This document shows, one piece after another, positions 28,928-38,236 of a DNA stretch of 60,290 nt. The stretch comes from Rhodococcus marinonascens NBRC 14363 (GTDB lineage Bacteria > Actinomycetota > Actinomycetes > Mycobacteriales > Mycobacteriaceae): contig NZ_BCXB01000028.1 in the NCBI RefSeq assembly GCF_001894885.1, forward strand, positions 1 through 60,290, given 5' to 3'. Each line of letters begins with the position of its first letter. Position 1 is the first letter of the stretch. Both the position numbers and the translations under genes were made by a program. The notes under the pieces were generated by a model. That model was given only the letters and a program-made list of their open reading frames with translations, made no database searches and was not told where the DNA came from.

Positions 28928-30318
28928 CACTCGTCGCGGGCATCGATTCGTCTACCCAGTCGTGCAAGGTCATCGTCTGCGACGCCGACTCCGGTGAGAT
29001 CGTCCGAGAGGGCAGGTCGTCGCATCCAGACGGCACCGAGGTTGCGCCGCAGGAGTGGGCGGAGGCTCTCGACACCGCGATCGCGGCAGCGGGCGGATTG
29101 GAGGACGTCGCCGCGGTGTCCGTCGGGGCTCAACAGCACGGCATGGTGTGTCTCGACGATGCAGCGTCCGTCGTTCGTCCGGCGTTGTTGTGGAACGACA
29201 CCCGCTCCGCCGACGCTGCGTCGCAGTTGGTGGACGAACTCGGCGGCCCCGGCGCATGGGCGGACGCGGTCGGGGTGGTGCCAGTCGCCTCTATCACCGT
29301 CAGCAAGTTGCGCTGGCTCGCCGATCTCGAACCTGAGAACGCCGACCGGACCTCCGCGGTGTGCCTGCCGCACGACTGGCTCAGCTGGCAGCTTACGGGC
29401 GCGTCCGATCCGAGCGCCTTGGCCACCGACCGCGGCGATGCCAGCGGCACCGGATACTTCTCTGCCGCAACGGATTCCTACCGGCCCGATCTAGTGTCGC
29501 TGGCGCTGCGGGGGCGCACAGTCGAACTGCCGCGCGTCGCCGGACCCGCCGAGCAGATCGGGGAAACCAGGTGGGGTGCGGTACTGGGTCCGGGTACCGG
29601 TGACAATGCCGCTGCCGCACTCGCCCTCGATGCCAGGGAGGGCGACGTCGTCGTGTCCGTGGGAACGTCTGGCGTCGTGTCGGCGGTGTCGGCGACACCC
29701 TCGAACGATCCGGGAGGGTTCGTCGTCGGCTTCGCCGACGCCACCGGACGTCAACTGCCGCTCGTATGCACCCTGAACGCTGCCCGCGTACTCGATGCGA
29801 CGGCGTCGCTGCTGGGCGTCGATCACGAGGAGTTGTCACGGTTGGCACTGTCTGCCCCGTCCGGCAGTGGCGGTTTGATGATGGTGCCGTACCTCGAGGG
29901 CGAGCGTACTCCCAACCGCCCACGCGCCACCGGGGCGATTCACGGACTGCGGCTTGCAAATTCGACCCCCGCATACCTCGCCCGTGCCGCGGTAGAGGGA
30001 CTGCTGTGCGGGCTCGCGGAAGGCATCGACCACCTGACCGCGCAGGGAGTGACGGTGCGACGCATCCTCCTGGTCGGCGGCGGAGCCCGATCCCGGGCAC
30101 TGCGCGAAGTGGCACCTGCCGTCTTCGGGGCACCGGTCGTGGTCCCGCGGCCCGCGGAATACGTCGCCATCGGCGCCGGCCGGCAGGCCGCCTGGACACT
30201 CGCCGGTACTCCCGAACCGCCCGAGTGGAATCAGGCACCCGCCGACCGGTTCGAGGCGGACCCGGCACCCGCTGTGCGCGAGCGGTATTCCGAGATCCGC
30301 GATCTCACCGACTCCTAA
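28924..30318 (+). CDS. xylB: Xylulokinase
   Basis: A 464-residue FGGY-family kinase: [16 protein letters not shown] (ATP site 1), [24 protein letters not shown], the catalytic Asp in [12 protein letters not shown], and [20 protein letters not shown] (ATP site 2). It phosphorylates D-xylulose, the product of arabitol or xylitol oxidation, to feed the pentose phosphate pathway. Last gene of the operon, started at ATG 28924 overlapping the pfkB stop; convergent with the next gene four bases away. Confidence 0.92.
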   Translation: MTLVAGIDSSTQSCKVIVCDADSGEIVREGRSSHPDGTEVAPQEWAEALDTAIAAAGGLEDVAAVSVGAQQHGMVCLDDAASVVRPALLWNDTRSADAASQLVDELGGPGAWADAVGVVPVASITVSKLRWLADLEPENADRTSAVCLPHDWLSWQLTGASDPSALATDRGDASGTGYFSAATDSYRPDLVSLALRGRTVELPRVAGPAEQIGETRWGAVLGPGTGDNAAAALALDAREGDVVVSVGTSGVVSAVSATPSNDPGGFVVGFADATGRQLPLVCTLNAARVLDATASLLGVDHEELSRLALSAPSGSGGLMMVPYLEGERTPNRPRATGAIHGLRLANSTPAYLARAAVEGLLCGLAEGIDHLTAQGVTVRRILLVGGGARSRALREVAPAVFGAPVVVPRPAEYVAIGAGRQAAWTLAGTPEPPEWNQAPADRFEADPAPAVRERYSEIRDLTDS

Positions 30319-30322
30319 ACGA

Positions 30323-31330
30323 TCAGGAAGCGCGGACGAGCATCTTCCCGACATTTGCGCCGCGCATGAGTTGAAGAAGCGCGTCGACCGAGTTCTCGAT
30401 GCCGTCGACGATGGTCTCGTCGTGGACCACCTCACCGGACGCGAGCCACGGCCCCATCTTGGCGGCGAACTCGGGGAAGACGTGGGTGTAGCCGCCGAGT
30501 GTGAAGCCCTGGAGGGTGAGGCTGCGGCCGATGATGTTCACCATGTTGTCGGGGCCACGGGTGCGCTCGGTGGAGTTGTACATGGAGATGGCGCCACACA
30601 GCGCGGCCCGGCCGCCGGGGCGCAGCACGTCGAGGGCAGCCTCGAGGTGGTCACCGCCGACGTTGTCGAAGTAGACATCGATGCCCTCGCCGGCGATCTC
30701 GCCCAACTGCTCACGCACCGGCGCCTGCTTGTAGTCGAAGGCGGCGCCATAGCCGTACCGCTCGGTGAGCAGCGCGACCTTCTCCGCAGTTCCGGCGGAT
30801 CCGATTACGCGGGAGGCACCCTCGAGCCGGGCGATCTGTCCGGCGGCCGTTCCTACCGCACCGGCAGCACCGGAGATGAAGACGGAGTCGCCGGGCTTCA
30901 GATGCGCAATGTGCATCAGTCCGACGTACGCCGTCAGGCCGGTGAGCCCGAGAATCCCCAGGTAGGCGGAGATCGGCACGCCCGGAATCTCCTCGACGAC
31001 GCGGAACGCCGACGCGTCCCCTTGCGCCACATCGCGCCAGCCGAGATCGTGCACGACGACGGAACCCACGGGATGCGTGGCGGCAGTGGATTCGACGACG
31101 CGCCCCACGGCGCCGCCGGTCATCGTCTCGCCCAGCGCGAACGGCGGAATGTATGACTCCCTGTCGTTCATCCGGCCGCGCATGTAGGGGTCGACCGAGT
31201 TGAACTCGTTGACCACCCGCACCTGATCGGATGCCAGGTCGGGTAGTTCGACGACGACCGTCCGGAAGTCGTCCTGGGTCGGCCACCCCACCGGCCGGTT
31301 GATCAACTGAATCTGGGTACTCGAGGTCAC
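30323..31330 (-). CDS. NADP-dependent alkenal/one reductase-like oxidoreductase (CurA/LTB4DH type)
   Basis: A 335-residue zinc-free medium-chain reductase. Family marks are VNEFNSVDPYMRGRM, LGLTGLTAYVGLMHIAHLKP, the NADP loop ISGAAGAVGTAAGQIA, and the closing GANVGKMLVR. These enzymes reduce activated C=C bonds (curcumin, leukotriene B4, 2-alkenals). It is followed, 28 bases upstream on the same strand, by the DUF1304 gene, so both may be one unit under the TetR operator. Confidence 0.88.
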   Translation of the reverse strand: MTSSTQIQLINRPVGWPTQDDFRTVVVELPDLASDQVRVVNEFNSVDPYMRGRMNDRESYIPPFALGETMTGGAVGRVVESTAATHPVGSVVVHDLGWRDVAQGDASAFRVVEEIPGVPISAYLGILGLTGLTAYVGLMHIAHLKPGDSVFISGAAGAVGTAAGQIARLEGASRVIGSAGTAEKVALLTERYGYGAAFDYKQAPVREQLGEIAGEGIDVYFDNVGGDHLEAALDVLRPGGRAALCGAISMYNSTERTRGPDNMVNIIGRSLTLQGFTLGGYTHVFPEFAAKMGPWLASGEVVHDETIVDGIENSVDALLQLMRGANVGKMLVRAS

Positions 31331-31358
31331 GGGTTTTCCTTTCGATCTTTCTCCGGTG

Positions 31359-31757
31359 TCACAGTGTCAGCCCGATCGCGAGGAGTAGAACAGCGAGCAA
31401 CGGCACCGTGCCCTGCACGAGGGCCGCGCGCGCTTTGTCCGGCGACGACAGCAACAGAACGAGGGCTGCGAGCACCATTGAGCCTGTTCCTGCGAAGACG
31501 AGAGCAGAACCGACCGCCGTCGCATCGACCAGGACGCCGACCACGCCGACTGCCGTCACGATCGCCAGAAAGAGGTTGTAGAACCCCTGATTGAAGGCAA
31601 GCTCTTTGGTGGCGAGCGCTTCTTCGACACTGGTGCCGAACGTCGCGCGGGTGCGCGGCGCGGTCCAGCGCAGAGACTCGAGCACAAAGATATACACGTG
31701 TAGTGCACCGGCAAGTGCGGCGAGAATTAGGCCTGCTGCGACCACGGACACTCCCAT
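31359..31757 (-). CDS. DUF1304 small membrane protein
   Basis: A 132-residue protein with four hydrophobic segments: VVAAGLILAALAGALHVYIF, then FNQGFYNLFLAIVTAVGVVG, ALVFAGTGSMVLAALVLLLS and PLLAVLLLAIGLTL. The FxWxxPRTRATFGT loop and the FNQGFYNLFLA motif are typical of DUF1304. Function unknown. ATG 31757 is chosen because longer frames upstream would run through the operator. Divergent from the tetR gene. Confidence 0.85.
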   Translation of the reverse strand: MGVSVVAAGLILAALAGALHVYIFVLESLRWTAPRTRATFGTSVEEALATKELAFNQGFYNLFLAIVTAVGVVGVLVDATAVGSALVFAGTGSMVLAALVLLLSSPDKARAALVQGTVPLLAVLLLAIGLTL

Positions 31758-31773
31758 TCGTTGTGAACTGACC

Positions 31774-31803
31774 GTTTCAATATATACTGAAACGATCGTT
31801 TCA
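31774..31803. promoter_or_regulatory. TetR operator with a perfect 16-bp palindrome
   Basis: TGAAACGATCGTTTCA (31788-31803) is a perfect palindrome. Overlapping upstream, GTTTCA (31774-31779) forms a second inverted repeat with TGAAAC. It lies between the divergent DUF1304 and tetR starts, 21 bases before the TetR start codon, so it probably serves both promoters. Confidence 0.75.
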
Positions 31804-31824
31804 CAAATGTGAGTGAGGATCGTC

Positions 31825-32418
31825 ATGCCGCGTACGCAAGATTTCGACACGGCCGAAGTGATCGGTAAGGTTCGCGATCTGTTCTGGGACAAAGGCTTCG
31901 AGGCTACATCGATACCTGAGATCGAGCGCGTCACCGGGTTGAATCGCTCGAGTCTCTACAACGCGTTCACCAGCAAGCGGGGACTCTTCGACGCGGCGGT
32001 AGAGGACTACCTCGGCGGAGTAGTCCGCCCCCGGCTTCGCATTCTGACCGACGAACCCACCCATCCGGACGACGTGGTCCGCTACTACCGGAGCCTCGCG
32101 GAAGCCCTCACGGAACTCCCCGGCGACTCCCCCGGTCGTGGGTGCCTGCTCCTCAACAGCGCCGCCGGCTTCGCGGCCCACGACGACACCCAGCGTGCCG
32201 TCGTCGATGCATACCGCCACGAACTCTCCGCAGCACTCACCCACGCCCTTCGTGCCTTCGACCCGGACATGACACCCGACCTTCTGGAACACCGGGCCCG
32301 ACTGTTGACATCCCTGTCCGTCAGCGCCCTCGTACTGTCACGGGTCAACCGGTTCGAAGCCGTCGCGGTCGTGAACACGGCAATAGCGCAGTTGGAGGAA
32401 TGGAGCCGCAGCACGTGA
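31825..32418 (+). CDS. TetR/AcrR-family regulator
   Basis: A 197-residue regulator: an N-terminal helix-turn-helix (KVRDLFWDKGFEATSIPEIE, then RVTGLNRSSLYNAFTSKRGL) and an all-helical ligand domain with PGRGCLLLNSAAGF, the signature of the TetR subgroup with a conserved Cys next to oxidoreductase genes. ATG 31825 is chosen over GTG 31813 because GAGG lies seven bases upstream. It probably represses the DUF1304-reductase unit and itself through the palindrome at 31788. Confidence 0.9.
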   Translation: MPRTQDFDTAEVIGKVRDLFWDKGFEATSIPEIERVTGLNRSSLYNAFTSKRGLFDAAVEDYLGGVVRPRLRILTDEPTHPDDVVRYYRSLAEALTELPGDSPGRGCLLLNSAAGFAAHDDTQRAVVDAYRHELSAALTHALRAFDPDMTPDLLEHRARLLTSLSVSALVLSRVNRFEAVAVVNTAIAQLEEWSRST

Positions 32419-32506
32419 CGTGAGCGAATACTGCTGCGGCATAGAACCTATCGCCGCTCGAGAGTTGCGCCGAATGTTCGAGCCCCACGAATACCCGAAC
32501 CTTGCT

Positions 32507-33274
32507 TCAGTCGCCAGGCACCAGTGCGTTCAGCACCGGAATCAGTTGATCCTCCTCATAGTCCAGGTGGGCTTCGACGTCTCTCGTGATCCGCTCCACC
32601 TTCGGCAGTATCTTCGTGGGGTCGACGTTCTCATCTTCGAGGAGTTGTTTCAGTTCATCGAGCAGCGCTGCCATCGCCTCGTGCTCTTGGCTCAGCCTCT
32701 CCACGACAGCGGCAAGCTCTGGATGCTTCTCCGCCACAATGGGGAGCATCTGGATGCCTTCCATAGTGTGGTGGTGAGTCAGGCCGCCACACATCGTCAG
32801 GCAGTTGATCTTCAGCTGTGCGGCCAGACGCGGTCCTGCACTGGCCACCTCACGGCGCACCAGCGCAAGTTCACGGCGGAAGCCGTCGTGGATGACTCTC
32901 AGATCATTGCCCCAGCCGCTACCCGCAGCCGGACGCCCGGACACCGGATAAAGCGCGATCACCGGTAACGGCGCACCGAACCGCTCCTGGGCGTTCGCAA
33001 GCGCGGGACCATCCGCTTCAATGAGCCGACTGAAGACCTCATCGCGGTCGGGGCCGACAAGCACTTCTGCACGCGACTGCAGGTCGAACGCACCCAACAG
33101 CGAGCGGTTTCCAGTGTCGGGCAGGTAGGAGACGGGCGTAGTGACCGAATCGCCAGTGCGGACATCGGTCGTGGTGAGCAGCAAGGTGCGGGCGTTCGAC
33201 AGCGGCCCGCTGATTCTTCCGCCGGTAGCCCGGAATTCTTCCACGAGCTGGTCGGCAGTGGTCTCCACAGTCAT
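32507..33274 (-). CDS. Hemerythrin-like protein with an N-terminal deazaflavin-nitroreductase-like segment
   Basis: A 255-residue protein. Residues ~10-110 resemble the deazaflavin (F420)-dependent nitroreductase family (LVEEFRATGGRISGPLSNAR, TLLLTTTDVRTG, then RDEVFSRLIEADGPALANAQ and PLPVIALYPV), but the central segment that binds cofactor looks shortened. Residues ~125-255 are an HHE hemerythrin domain with iron ligands in CGGLTHHHTMEG, LSQEHEAM and EAHLDYEEDQLIPVL. ATG 33274 has AGGAGAACC upstream. Possible role: oxygen, NO or iron sensing/handling. Domain order is known in actinobacteria; the shortened first half is unusual. Confidence 0.75.
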   Translation of the reverse strand: MTVETTADQLVEEFRATGGRISGPLSNARTLLLTTTDVRTGDSVTTPVSYLPDTGNRSLLGAFDLQSRAEVLVGPDRDEVFSRLIEADGPALANAQERFGAPLPVIALYPVSGRPAAGSGWGNDLRVIHDGFRRELALVRREVASAGPRLAAQLKINCLTMCGGLTHHHTMEGIQMLPIVAEKHPELAAVVERLSQEHEAMAALLDELKQLLEDENVDPTKILPKVERITRDVEAHLDYEEDQLIPVLNALVPGD

Positions 33275-33733
33275 TGCGGATGGTTCTCCTATTTCGGATT
33301 CGAGGGTCTGGAGGCAGACAGGATTGGCCTCCGTGCGACAGCACGGAAGCAGAAGATAAAGACAGAGAGAATGGAGGTGAGCGGCCCGCACGTTCGGGGG
33401 GCAGGAATTCTTGAAACACACAGGCTCGCGGCCCGCCGCGCGATCACGCAGCGGCCGGGAACTCTTCTCGCTCTTGGCCAATGGCCGACCCGGCAGTCAC
33501 GCGGCGAGCGTAGCACGGTCCCGGCGCGGATAATCTGAGACTGAGCGAGCGAGCTTCTTCGAGCGCTCAGTCGATTCCTGGGTATGTGACTGCGGCGTCT
33601 TACAGGACACCATCTGATGCTCGCCCTAGAGCCACCCTTCGGCCGACACTCCGTTTGGTCGACGCTGACTCTGGGTTTTCGGTGTATTGCTGCTCTCTTC
33701 GTCTTCGGACGGAGTCAGCGGGAGCGATGATCG
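33275..33733. other. Divergent intergenic region
   Basis: About 460 bases between the hemerythrin-like gene and an unknown two-gene unit. No gene, repeat or clear operator is recognised; it must hold both promoters. Confidence 0.4.
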
Positions 33734-34159
33734 ATGTCGGAACACAAGCAGATGCAGCCCCCGGACTATCACCGATGCATGGAGACTGTCTTCGGGTCAC
33801 CCACAGCGTGTCGGGAGTTGCTCGAGCGTCTGGCCAAGATGACCGATGCGGAAGTCCAGTCGAAGTGGTCGCCATGGAAGGACCAGGATCCGCCGCCGTA
33901 CGGGCCGGAGGTGAAAAAGCAGGTCCCCGCGGAAGTTCAGCTCGTGATGGCCGAAGCAACGTTGTCGGGCGAGCGCGCAATGCAGCGGAAGCTGTGGGGC
34001 GAACTACACGACCTCATGGATAGCGGTGGCCCGATCGGGACGAGCACCGCCGAACTCATCGTCGGCATACGCGTGACACTCGACCACCTGAAGAAACGCA
34101 TCGCGCAGTTCGAAGGGACGGCCTCACACAACGGCAACCCGGGGGCGTGGGAACAGTGA
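33734..34159 (+). CDS. Hypothetical protein, first of a two-gene unit
   Basis: A 141-residue soluble, mostly helical protein with two parts: an N-terminal part with PPDYHRCMETVFGSPTACRE, and a C-terminal coiled helix with LIVGIRVTLDHLKKRIAQFE. No signal peptide, membrane segment or known motif. Its stop overlaps the next gene's GTG in GTGA, so both are probably co-translated. Not recognised. Confidence 0.6.
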   Translation: MSEHKQMQPPDYHRCMETVFGSPTACRELLERLAKMTDAEVQSKWSPWKDQDPPPYGPEVKKQVPAEVQLVMAEATLSGERAMQRKLWGELHDLMDSGGPIGTSTAELIVGIRVTLDHLKKRIAQFEGTASHNGNPGAWEQ

Positions 34160-35121
34160 CCGCGGACAGGACATCCTCCGAAATCGCCGAGCTGATTCGT
34201 GCGGATGCCGACGTCGACCTCAATCCGATCCACGAACATCTGGCACCAGCCCTCGGGCCGACACGGTCACCGAAGCCGGATCTGTCCAAGGCGATCCAGG
34301 CTTCCAGCGTCGAACTCGAAGACGTGATCGTCACTGTGTCGGCGGGGTGCAGTGATCCGTCGTTCTTGGGCACCTTCGACAGAACCGCCGACACGTCGAT
34401 GGTCCGGGTGGCGATCATCGCGCGGCCCGACGTTGCGACGCGGACCATTGCGCCACCGCCACCGGTCGAATTGCCACTTCGAGAACAGATCGCCTGGGTG
34501 CGAGTTGTTCTGGGTGATCTGGCGGACTACGCATATCGGATCGTGACCGACATGGGCACCCTTCGTGTTCGGCCGGCGTTTTTCATGGTTCTCGTCGACG
34601 GCGGTGGCTCGCCCCGGCTCGCGCCCAGCGACTTCAAGTGGCTCCTCGCCAGCAGTGGTGGACGGCGCGCCTACCCCGAGAAGGTAGTGCCCGAGGACCC
34701 AGCGCTGCTCGGACACCTGAGAACGAAAGGTGATCTGATCCCCGCACAGCTGATTCCGCACCCCCACGCAGCGCCGCCGGAGGTGTGGGCGCAACAGTTC
34801 ATCTCCCACCTGACCGCGACCATCGCCGATCGGCTCGGACGTATGGGCAACAGCCGCTGGTTCACATTCGAGGAGATCAGTCTTCAAGGCGCAGACAGAG
34901 TCATCGTGCGATACACCTGGCACCTGGTCGAAGGGGACAAGGCCTACGCGTTCGACATCGACCTCGCCGGAGTCCGCGCCTATCGCCTCCATAAGTTCGA
35001 CGATCCCCGGGCGAGCACTGCGGCACACAGGATCGGGTCCACGCCCTTCAACCAGCCGAGGTTCCGCGAACCAACAGTGATCGACGGCGTGACCTGGATC
35101 AGATTCGGTGCATCGGAATAA
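34156..35121 (+). CDS. Hypothetical protein, second of a two-gene unit
   Basis: A 321-residue protein without signal peptide or membrane segments. Features worth noting are the N-terminal acidic half, a Pro-rich linker (IAPPPPVELP) near residue 95, and a C-terminal region with SRWFTFEEISLQGADRVIVR, then YTWHLVEGDKAYAFDIDLAG. GTG 34156 overlaps the previous stop; GTG 34147 is an alternative. No family recognised. The coupled layout suggests the two proteins act together. Confidence 0.6.
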   Translation: MTADRTSSEIAELIRADADVDLNPIHEHLAPALGPTRSPKPDLSKAIQASSVELEDVIVTVSAGCSDPSFLGTFDRTADTSMVRVAIIARPDVATRTIAPPPPVELPLREQIAWVRVVLGDLADYAYRIVTDMGTLRVRPAFFMVLVDGGGSPRLAPSDFKWLLASSGGRRAYPEKVVPEDPALLGHLRTKGDLIPAQLIPHPHAAPPEVWAQQFISHLTATIADRLGRMGNSRWFTFEEISLQGADRVIVRYTWHLVEGDKAYAFDIDLAGVRAYRLHKFDDPRASTAAHRIGSTPFNQPRFREPTVIDGVTWIRFGASE

Positions 35122-35194
35122 CCGTCGGTGCCACTTGATGACGCGAGAACACCGCCATCTATCGCCGCGAGTCACCCCAGTGCCCGTCTCGTGT

Positions 35195-36439
35195 TCAGGT
35201 TTTGCGTTCCCTCGACAGGGCCGTCGCAAGGCTTGGGGCAAGGGGTGCCCGTGGGATGAGGGTCGCCTGCAGTGCGTGATACAGATCCGGCTTTCCGGAC
35301 CACACAGTGCTGGCGGGTCCGCCTTCTGGCGTGCGTTCATGATGCCAAGAGCCGTGGACTCGATCGATGAAGTGCGTTTCCGCGTGCTCCCAGAATGTGT
35401 TGTACCAGCGCGCGTACTTCGCGTCCTTGGTAACGGCATTCAACGCAGCAGCTGCCGAGATGGCCTCGGCGATCACCCAGTGCAGTCGTGTCGCGACCAC
35501 CGGTTCCCGCTGCCAGTCCATGGTATAGACGAATCCTGGCAGTTGATCGGCGCGCCAACCACTTTCCACGGCGACATCGAAGAGCGCCTCAGCGTCGGTC
35601 ACCAGCCAGTCTGGGGCGCCGTCGCCGAGTGCGGCGTGCACATGCAGACATAATCTGGACCACTCAAGCAGATGACCAATGGTGACCCCGTACGGGCGGA
35701 AGGCGTCCTCGGGCAATTCCTTGTTGTACTCGAGTTGCGGCGTCCAGTTCTCGTCGAAGTGTTCTGGCATGAGCCATGCGTTGTTTCGGGTGAACCCGTG
35801 CACGAGGCGACGGGTAATGGCGAGAGCCCTGTCATGGTGGATTCGGTCACCTGTCACGTCACCGACAGCGAGCAGCGCCTCCACGGTATGCATGTTTGCG
35901 TTCGCGCCGCGGTAGGAATCTGTCGTGGTCCAGTCGCGGCTTACACGGTCGACAACCAGTTCAGCGGATTCGTCCCACCAGTGTGCGTCGAAGACCGATA
36001 TGGCATCGTCGAGTAACTCCCGTGCCCCGGGGATGTCTGCCACGACTGCGCTCGATGCGGCCAGGAGGACGAAGGCCTGATCGTAGGCGTCCTTGACCTC
36101 AGGGGATTCCTGGTTGTCGGAGACGGAAGCGAACCAGCCTCCGTGCTCGTCGTCATGGAGGGCTGTTCGCAGAGCATCGACTCCGAGGCCGGCTGCATCT
36201 CGGGCGTGGGGGTGCCCGAACAGAGCACCAATCGAATACACATGTGTCATCCGGCAAGTCAGCCATGTGTACACGGGCATGTCGTGGCGCGCGTTGCCGT
36301 GGTCATCGAGCCAGTTGAAGCCCCGGCCAGGCTGAGCCGAGCTGATCCCGAAATCGAGAAGTCGGTGAGTTTCGTTCCTGAGCCAGGTGTCGTCGTACAC
36401 CGTGTCGGCTGTGATGTGAAGATCTGGGTTCAAGCCCAT
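35195..36439 (-). CDS. AGE-family sugar epimerase/isomerase (N-acylglucosamine 2-epimerase fold)
   Basis: A 414-residue (alpha/alpha)6-barrel enzyme of the AGE family, which includes mannose/glucose isomerase, YihS and cellobiose epimerase. Family residues are visible in HDMPVYTWLTCRMTHVYSIG, YRGANANMHTVEALLAV, PYGVTIGHLLEWSRLCL and WVIAEAISAAAAL, the latter two carrying the active-site histidines. It would interconvert an aldose with its C2 epimer or ketose. ATG 36439 has GGAAGGACAG upstream. Third gene of the minus-strand arm of the GntR cluster. Confidence 0.85.
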   Translation of the reverse strand: MGLNPDLHITADTVYDDTWLRNETHRLLDFGISSAQPGRGFNWLDDHGNARHDMPVYTWLTCRMTHVYSIGALFGHPHARDAAGLGVDALRTALHDDEHGGWFASVSDNQESPEVKDAYDQAFVLLAASSAVVADIPGARELLDDAISVFDAHWWDESAELVVDRVSRDWTTTDSYRGANANMHTVEALLAVGDVTGDRIHHDRALAITRRLVHGFTRNNAWLMPEHFDENWTPQLEYNKELPEDAFRPYGVTIGHLLEWSRLCLHVHAALGDGAPDWLVTDAEALFDVAVESGWRADQLPGFVYTMDWQREPVVATRLHWVIAEAISAAAALNAVTKDAKYARWYNTFWEHAETHFIDRVHGSWHHERTPEGGPASTVWSGKPDLYHALQATLIPRAPLAPSLATALSRERKT

Positions 36440-36514
36440 TTCCGTATCTGTCCTTCCAGTTCAAAGATTTCTCGCGCTATTTGGCAGTGGCGTGGGCGTG
36501 TACTGCTGGCGGCC

Positions 36515-37369
36515 TCAGCCACTGAAGAACGCAACTTCGGTGCCGCGTGATCCGGTGTCGTGGAGAGCAAGGATCGAGCCGTCGATCGGAGCGGCTCGCG
36601 CAAGGTCCTCGCGAGCCGATGTCACGATGAGAATGTCCCGCTGCGCGCCGCCGAACGCACAGGAAGACGGCTGTTGCACCGGCAGTTCGATGGAGGTGAG
36701 CATGTGGCCTTGGGGAGACAGTTGGACGACGCGCCCGCCTCCCCACATCGCCACCCAAATGCACCCGTTCGTGTCGACGCACAGGCCGTCGGGCAGGCCT
36801 TCGTCGCTGCTGAAAGTCGTGAGAATCCGGTGGTCCGAGAGTCTTGCCGATTCGAGGTCGTAGTCCCATATCGAGATCGACCGCTCGAGACTGTCCACCA
36901 GGTAGAACAGGTCTGATTCCGGGCTCCACCCGAGTCCGTTCGGTAGAGTCCAGCCGTCGAGCACGGTGCGGGCGGTGAAGTCCGCGTCGAGAACGTGCAG
37001 AGCGCCGCCGCCTGACGCGAAGTCGAGCGCGCAACTACCAGCCCACAGCCGGCCGCGCGCGTCGCACTTGGCATCGTTCATCCGCACACCGCTGGGGAGG
37101 ATTGCGTTCGTGACCTCGAGTCCGCGCTCGGATGAGACGACGCCGAACCCTTCGCCGATCGCGGCGATGTAGCCGCTGGTTGTGGAGCGGGGTGCAACAG
37201 CTCCGACAGTGGTGCCGACCGTCAGCGTCTGTGTCTGGCGGGTCTCGAAGTCGGTCGCATGGACTCGACCTCGAGGAATGTCTACCCAGTGGAGCACCCC
37301 GGTGCGGTTGTCCCACACCGGCCCTTCACCGACACGAGCGTCGAAATCCGCAAAAGTGCTGACACGCAT
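36515..37369 (-). CDS. SMP-30/gluconolactonase-type lactonase
   Basis: A 284-residue six-bladed propeller of the SMP-30/LRE family that hydrolyses sugar lactones with a divalent metal. Metal ligands are seen in VGEGPVWDN (Glu), GVRMNDAKCDARGRLWAGS (Asn), LPNGLGWSPESDLFYLVDS (Asn/Asp) and EGLPDGLCVDTNG (Asp). It would open the lactone made by the neighbouring dehydrogenase. GGAGT lies upstream of ATG 37369, and only ten bases separate it from the SDR gene. Confidence 0.9.
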   Translation of the reverse strand: MRVSTFADFDARVGEGPVWDNRTGVLHWVDIPRGRVHATDFETRQTQTLTVGTTVGAVAPRSTTSGYIAAIGEGFGVVSSERGLEVTNAILPSGVRMNDAKCDARGRLWAGSCALDFASGGGALHVLDADFTARTVLDGWTLPNGLGWSPESDLFYLVDSLERSISIWDYDLESARLSDHRILTTFSSDEGLPDGLCVDTNGCIWVAMWGGGRVVQLSPQGHMLTSIELPVQQPSSCAFGGAQRDILIVTSAREDLARAAPIDGSILALHDTGSRGTEVAFFSG

Positions 37370-37379
37370 GGTGACTCGA

Positions 37380-38189
37380 CTACTCCGGAAGTGCGACGGC
37401 TACGTTCGCAAGCAATCCACCGTCGACAGGCATCGAAATGCCGGTGACGAAGCTTGCCCGGTCGCTCGACAGGAACGCGATGACCTCGCCGATCTCCGAG
37501 GGTTGCGCGACACGGCCCAGCGGATGCGCGGCCCCCCATTTGTCGATAAGCGCTTGTTCGCCGGTCGGCGTGCCATCGGAGAATTGGCGCGCCGCGGCGC
37601 GCAGCATCGGGGTATCGACGGATGCGGGACAGACGGCGTTGGCGCGGATTCCGTGTCGTGCTTCATCGATCGCGATGGACCGGACGAGGGCGTTGAGTGC
37701 GCCTTTGCTGGCCGTATAGGACGACACACCTTCCTGGCAGACAAACGCCTGGACTGAGGAGACCACCACGATCGAGCCTCCTCCTCCGCGACGGCGGAGG
37801 TGGGGAATCGCATGTTTGGCGGTCAGGTAGGACCCGGTGACGTTGACCGCGAGAGTGCGCTCCCAGGTTGCGAGGTCGGTGTCCGCGGCGGAGCCGTACG
37901 TCTGGATACCTGCGGCTGTGACCACGATGTCGAGGCCGCCGAGCTGCTCCGCAGACTCGTCGACGAAGCGCTGCACCGCGCGCTCATCCGTGACATCAGC
38001 GACCTGCCCGAAGACCCGATTGTCGCCATAGTCGCGCGCGAGATTCTTTGCCGACTGCTCGGCCTCTTCGGCGTCGATTCCGCAGAAGGCGACCGCTGCC
38101 CCGCGCGCGAGGAGGCGCTCGACGGATCCCAGACCGATACCGCTGGTGCCGCCGGTCACTATGGCGGTCCTGTTTGCCAGTTCAGACAC
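37380..38189 (-). CDS. SDR-family sugar dehydrogenase (putative sugar 1-dehydrogenase)
   Basis: A 269-residue classical SDR: AIVTGGTSGIGLGSVERLLA, TAAGIQ, the catalytic pair VSSVQAFVCQEGVSSYTASK, and the C-terminal VTGISMPVDGGLLA. In this cluster it is the best candidate for oxidising an aldose at C1 to its lactone. GTG 38189 is preferred; the upstream TTG at 38210 would place the start inside the operator. No Shine-Dalgarno precedes the GTG, so the mRNA may be leaderless. First gene of the minus-strand arm. Confidence 0.85.
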   Translation of the reverse strand: MSELANRTAIVTGGTSGIGLGSVERLLARGAAVAFCGIDAEEAEQSAKNLARDYGDNRVFGQVADVTDERAVQRFVDESAEQLGGLDIVVTAAGIQTYGSAADTDLATWERTLAVNVTGSYLTAKHAIPHLRRRGGGGSIVVVSSVQAFVCQEGVSSYTASKGALNALVRSIAIDEARHGIRANAVCPASVDTPMLRAAARQFSDGTPTGEQALIDKWGAAHPLGRVAQPSEIGEVIAFLSSDRASFVTGISMPVDGGLLANVAVALPE

Positions 38190-38199
38190 AACTTGAATA

Positions 38200-38211
38200 C
38201 TTGCATACAAG
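38200..38211. promoter_or_regulatory. Candidate GntR operator
   Basis: CTTGCATACAAG is a palindrome (CTTG-CATA-CAAG) of the TTG..CAA type bound by FCD-class GntR regulators. It sits in the 47-base gap between the divergent SDR and gntR starts; a second TATGCAA half-site is at 38220-38226. Confidence 0.55.
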
Positions 38212-38236
38212 GTGTGAGGTATGCAACCATTTCTCC

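Noticed and set aside
35195..37369. Sulfoquinovose pathway
   Set aside because: AGE, SDR and SMP-30 enzymes do occur in sulfo-sugar routes, but no sulfo-specific dehydratase, aldolase, sulfonate exporter or sulfoquinovosidase is present, so this is kept only as an alternative.
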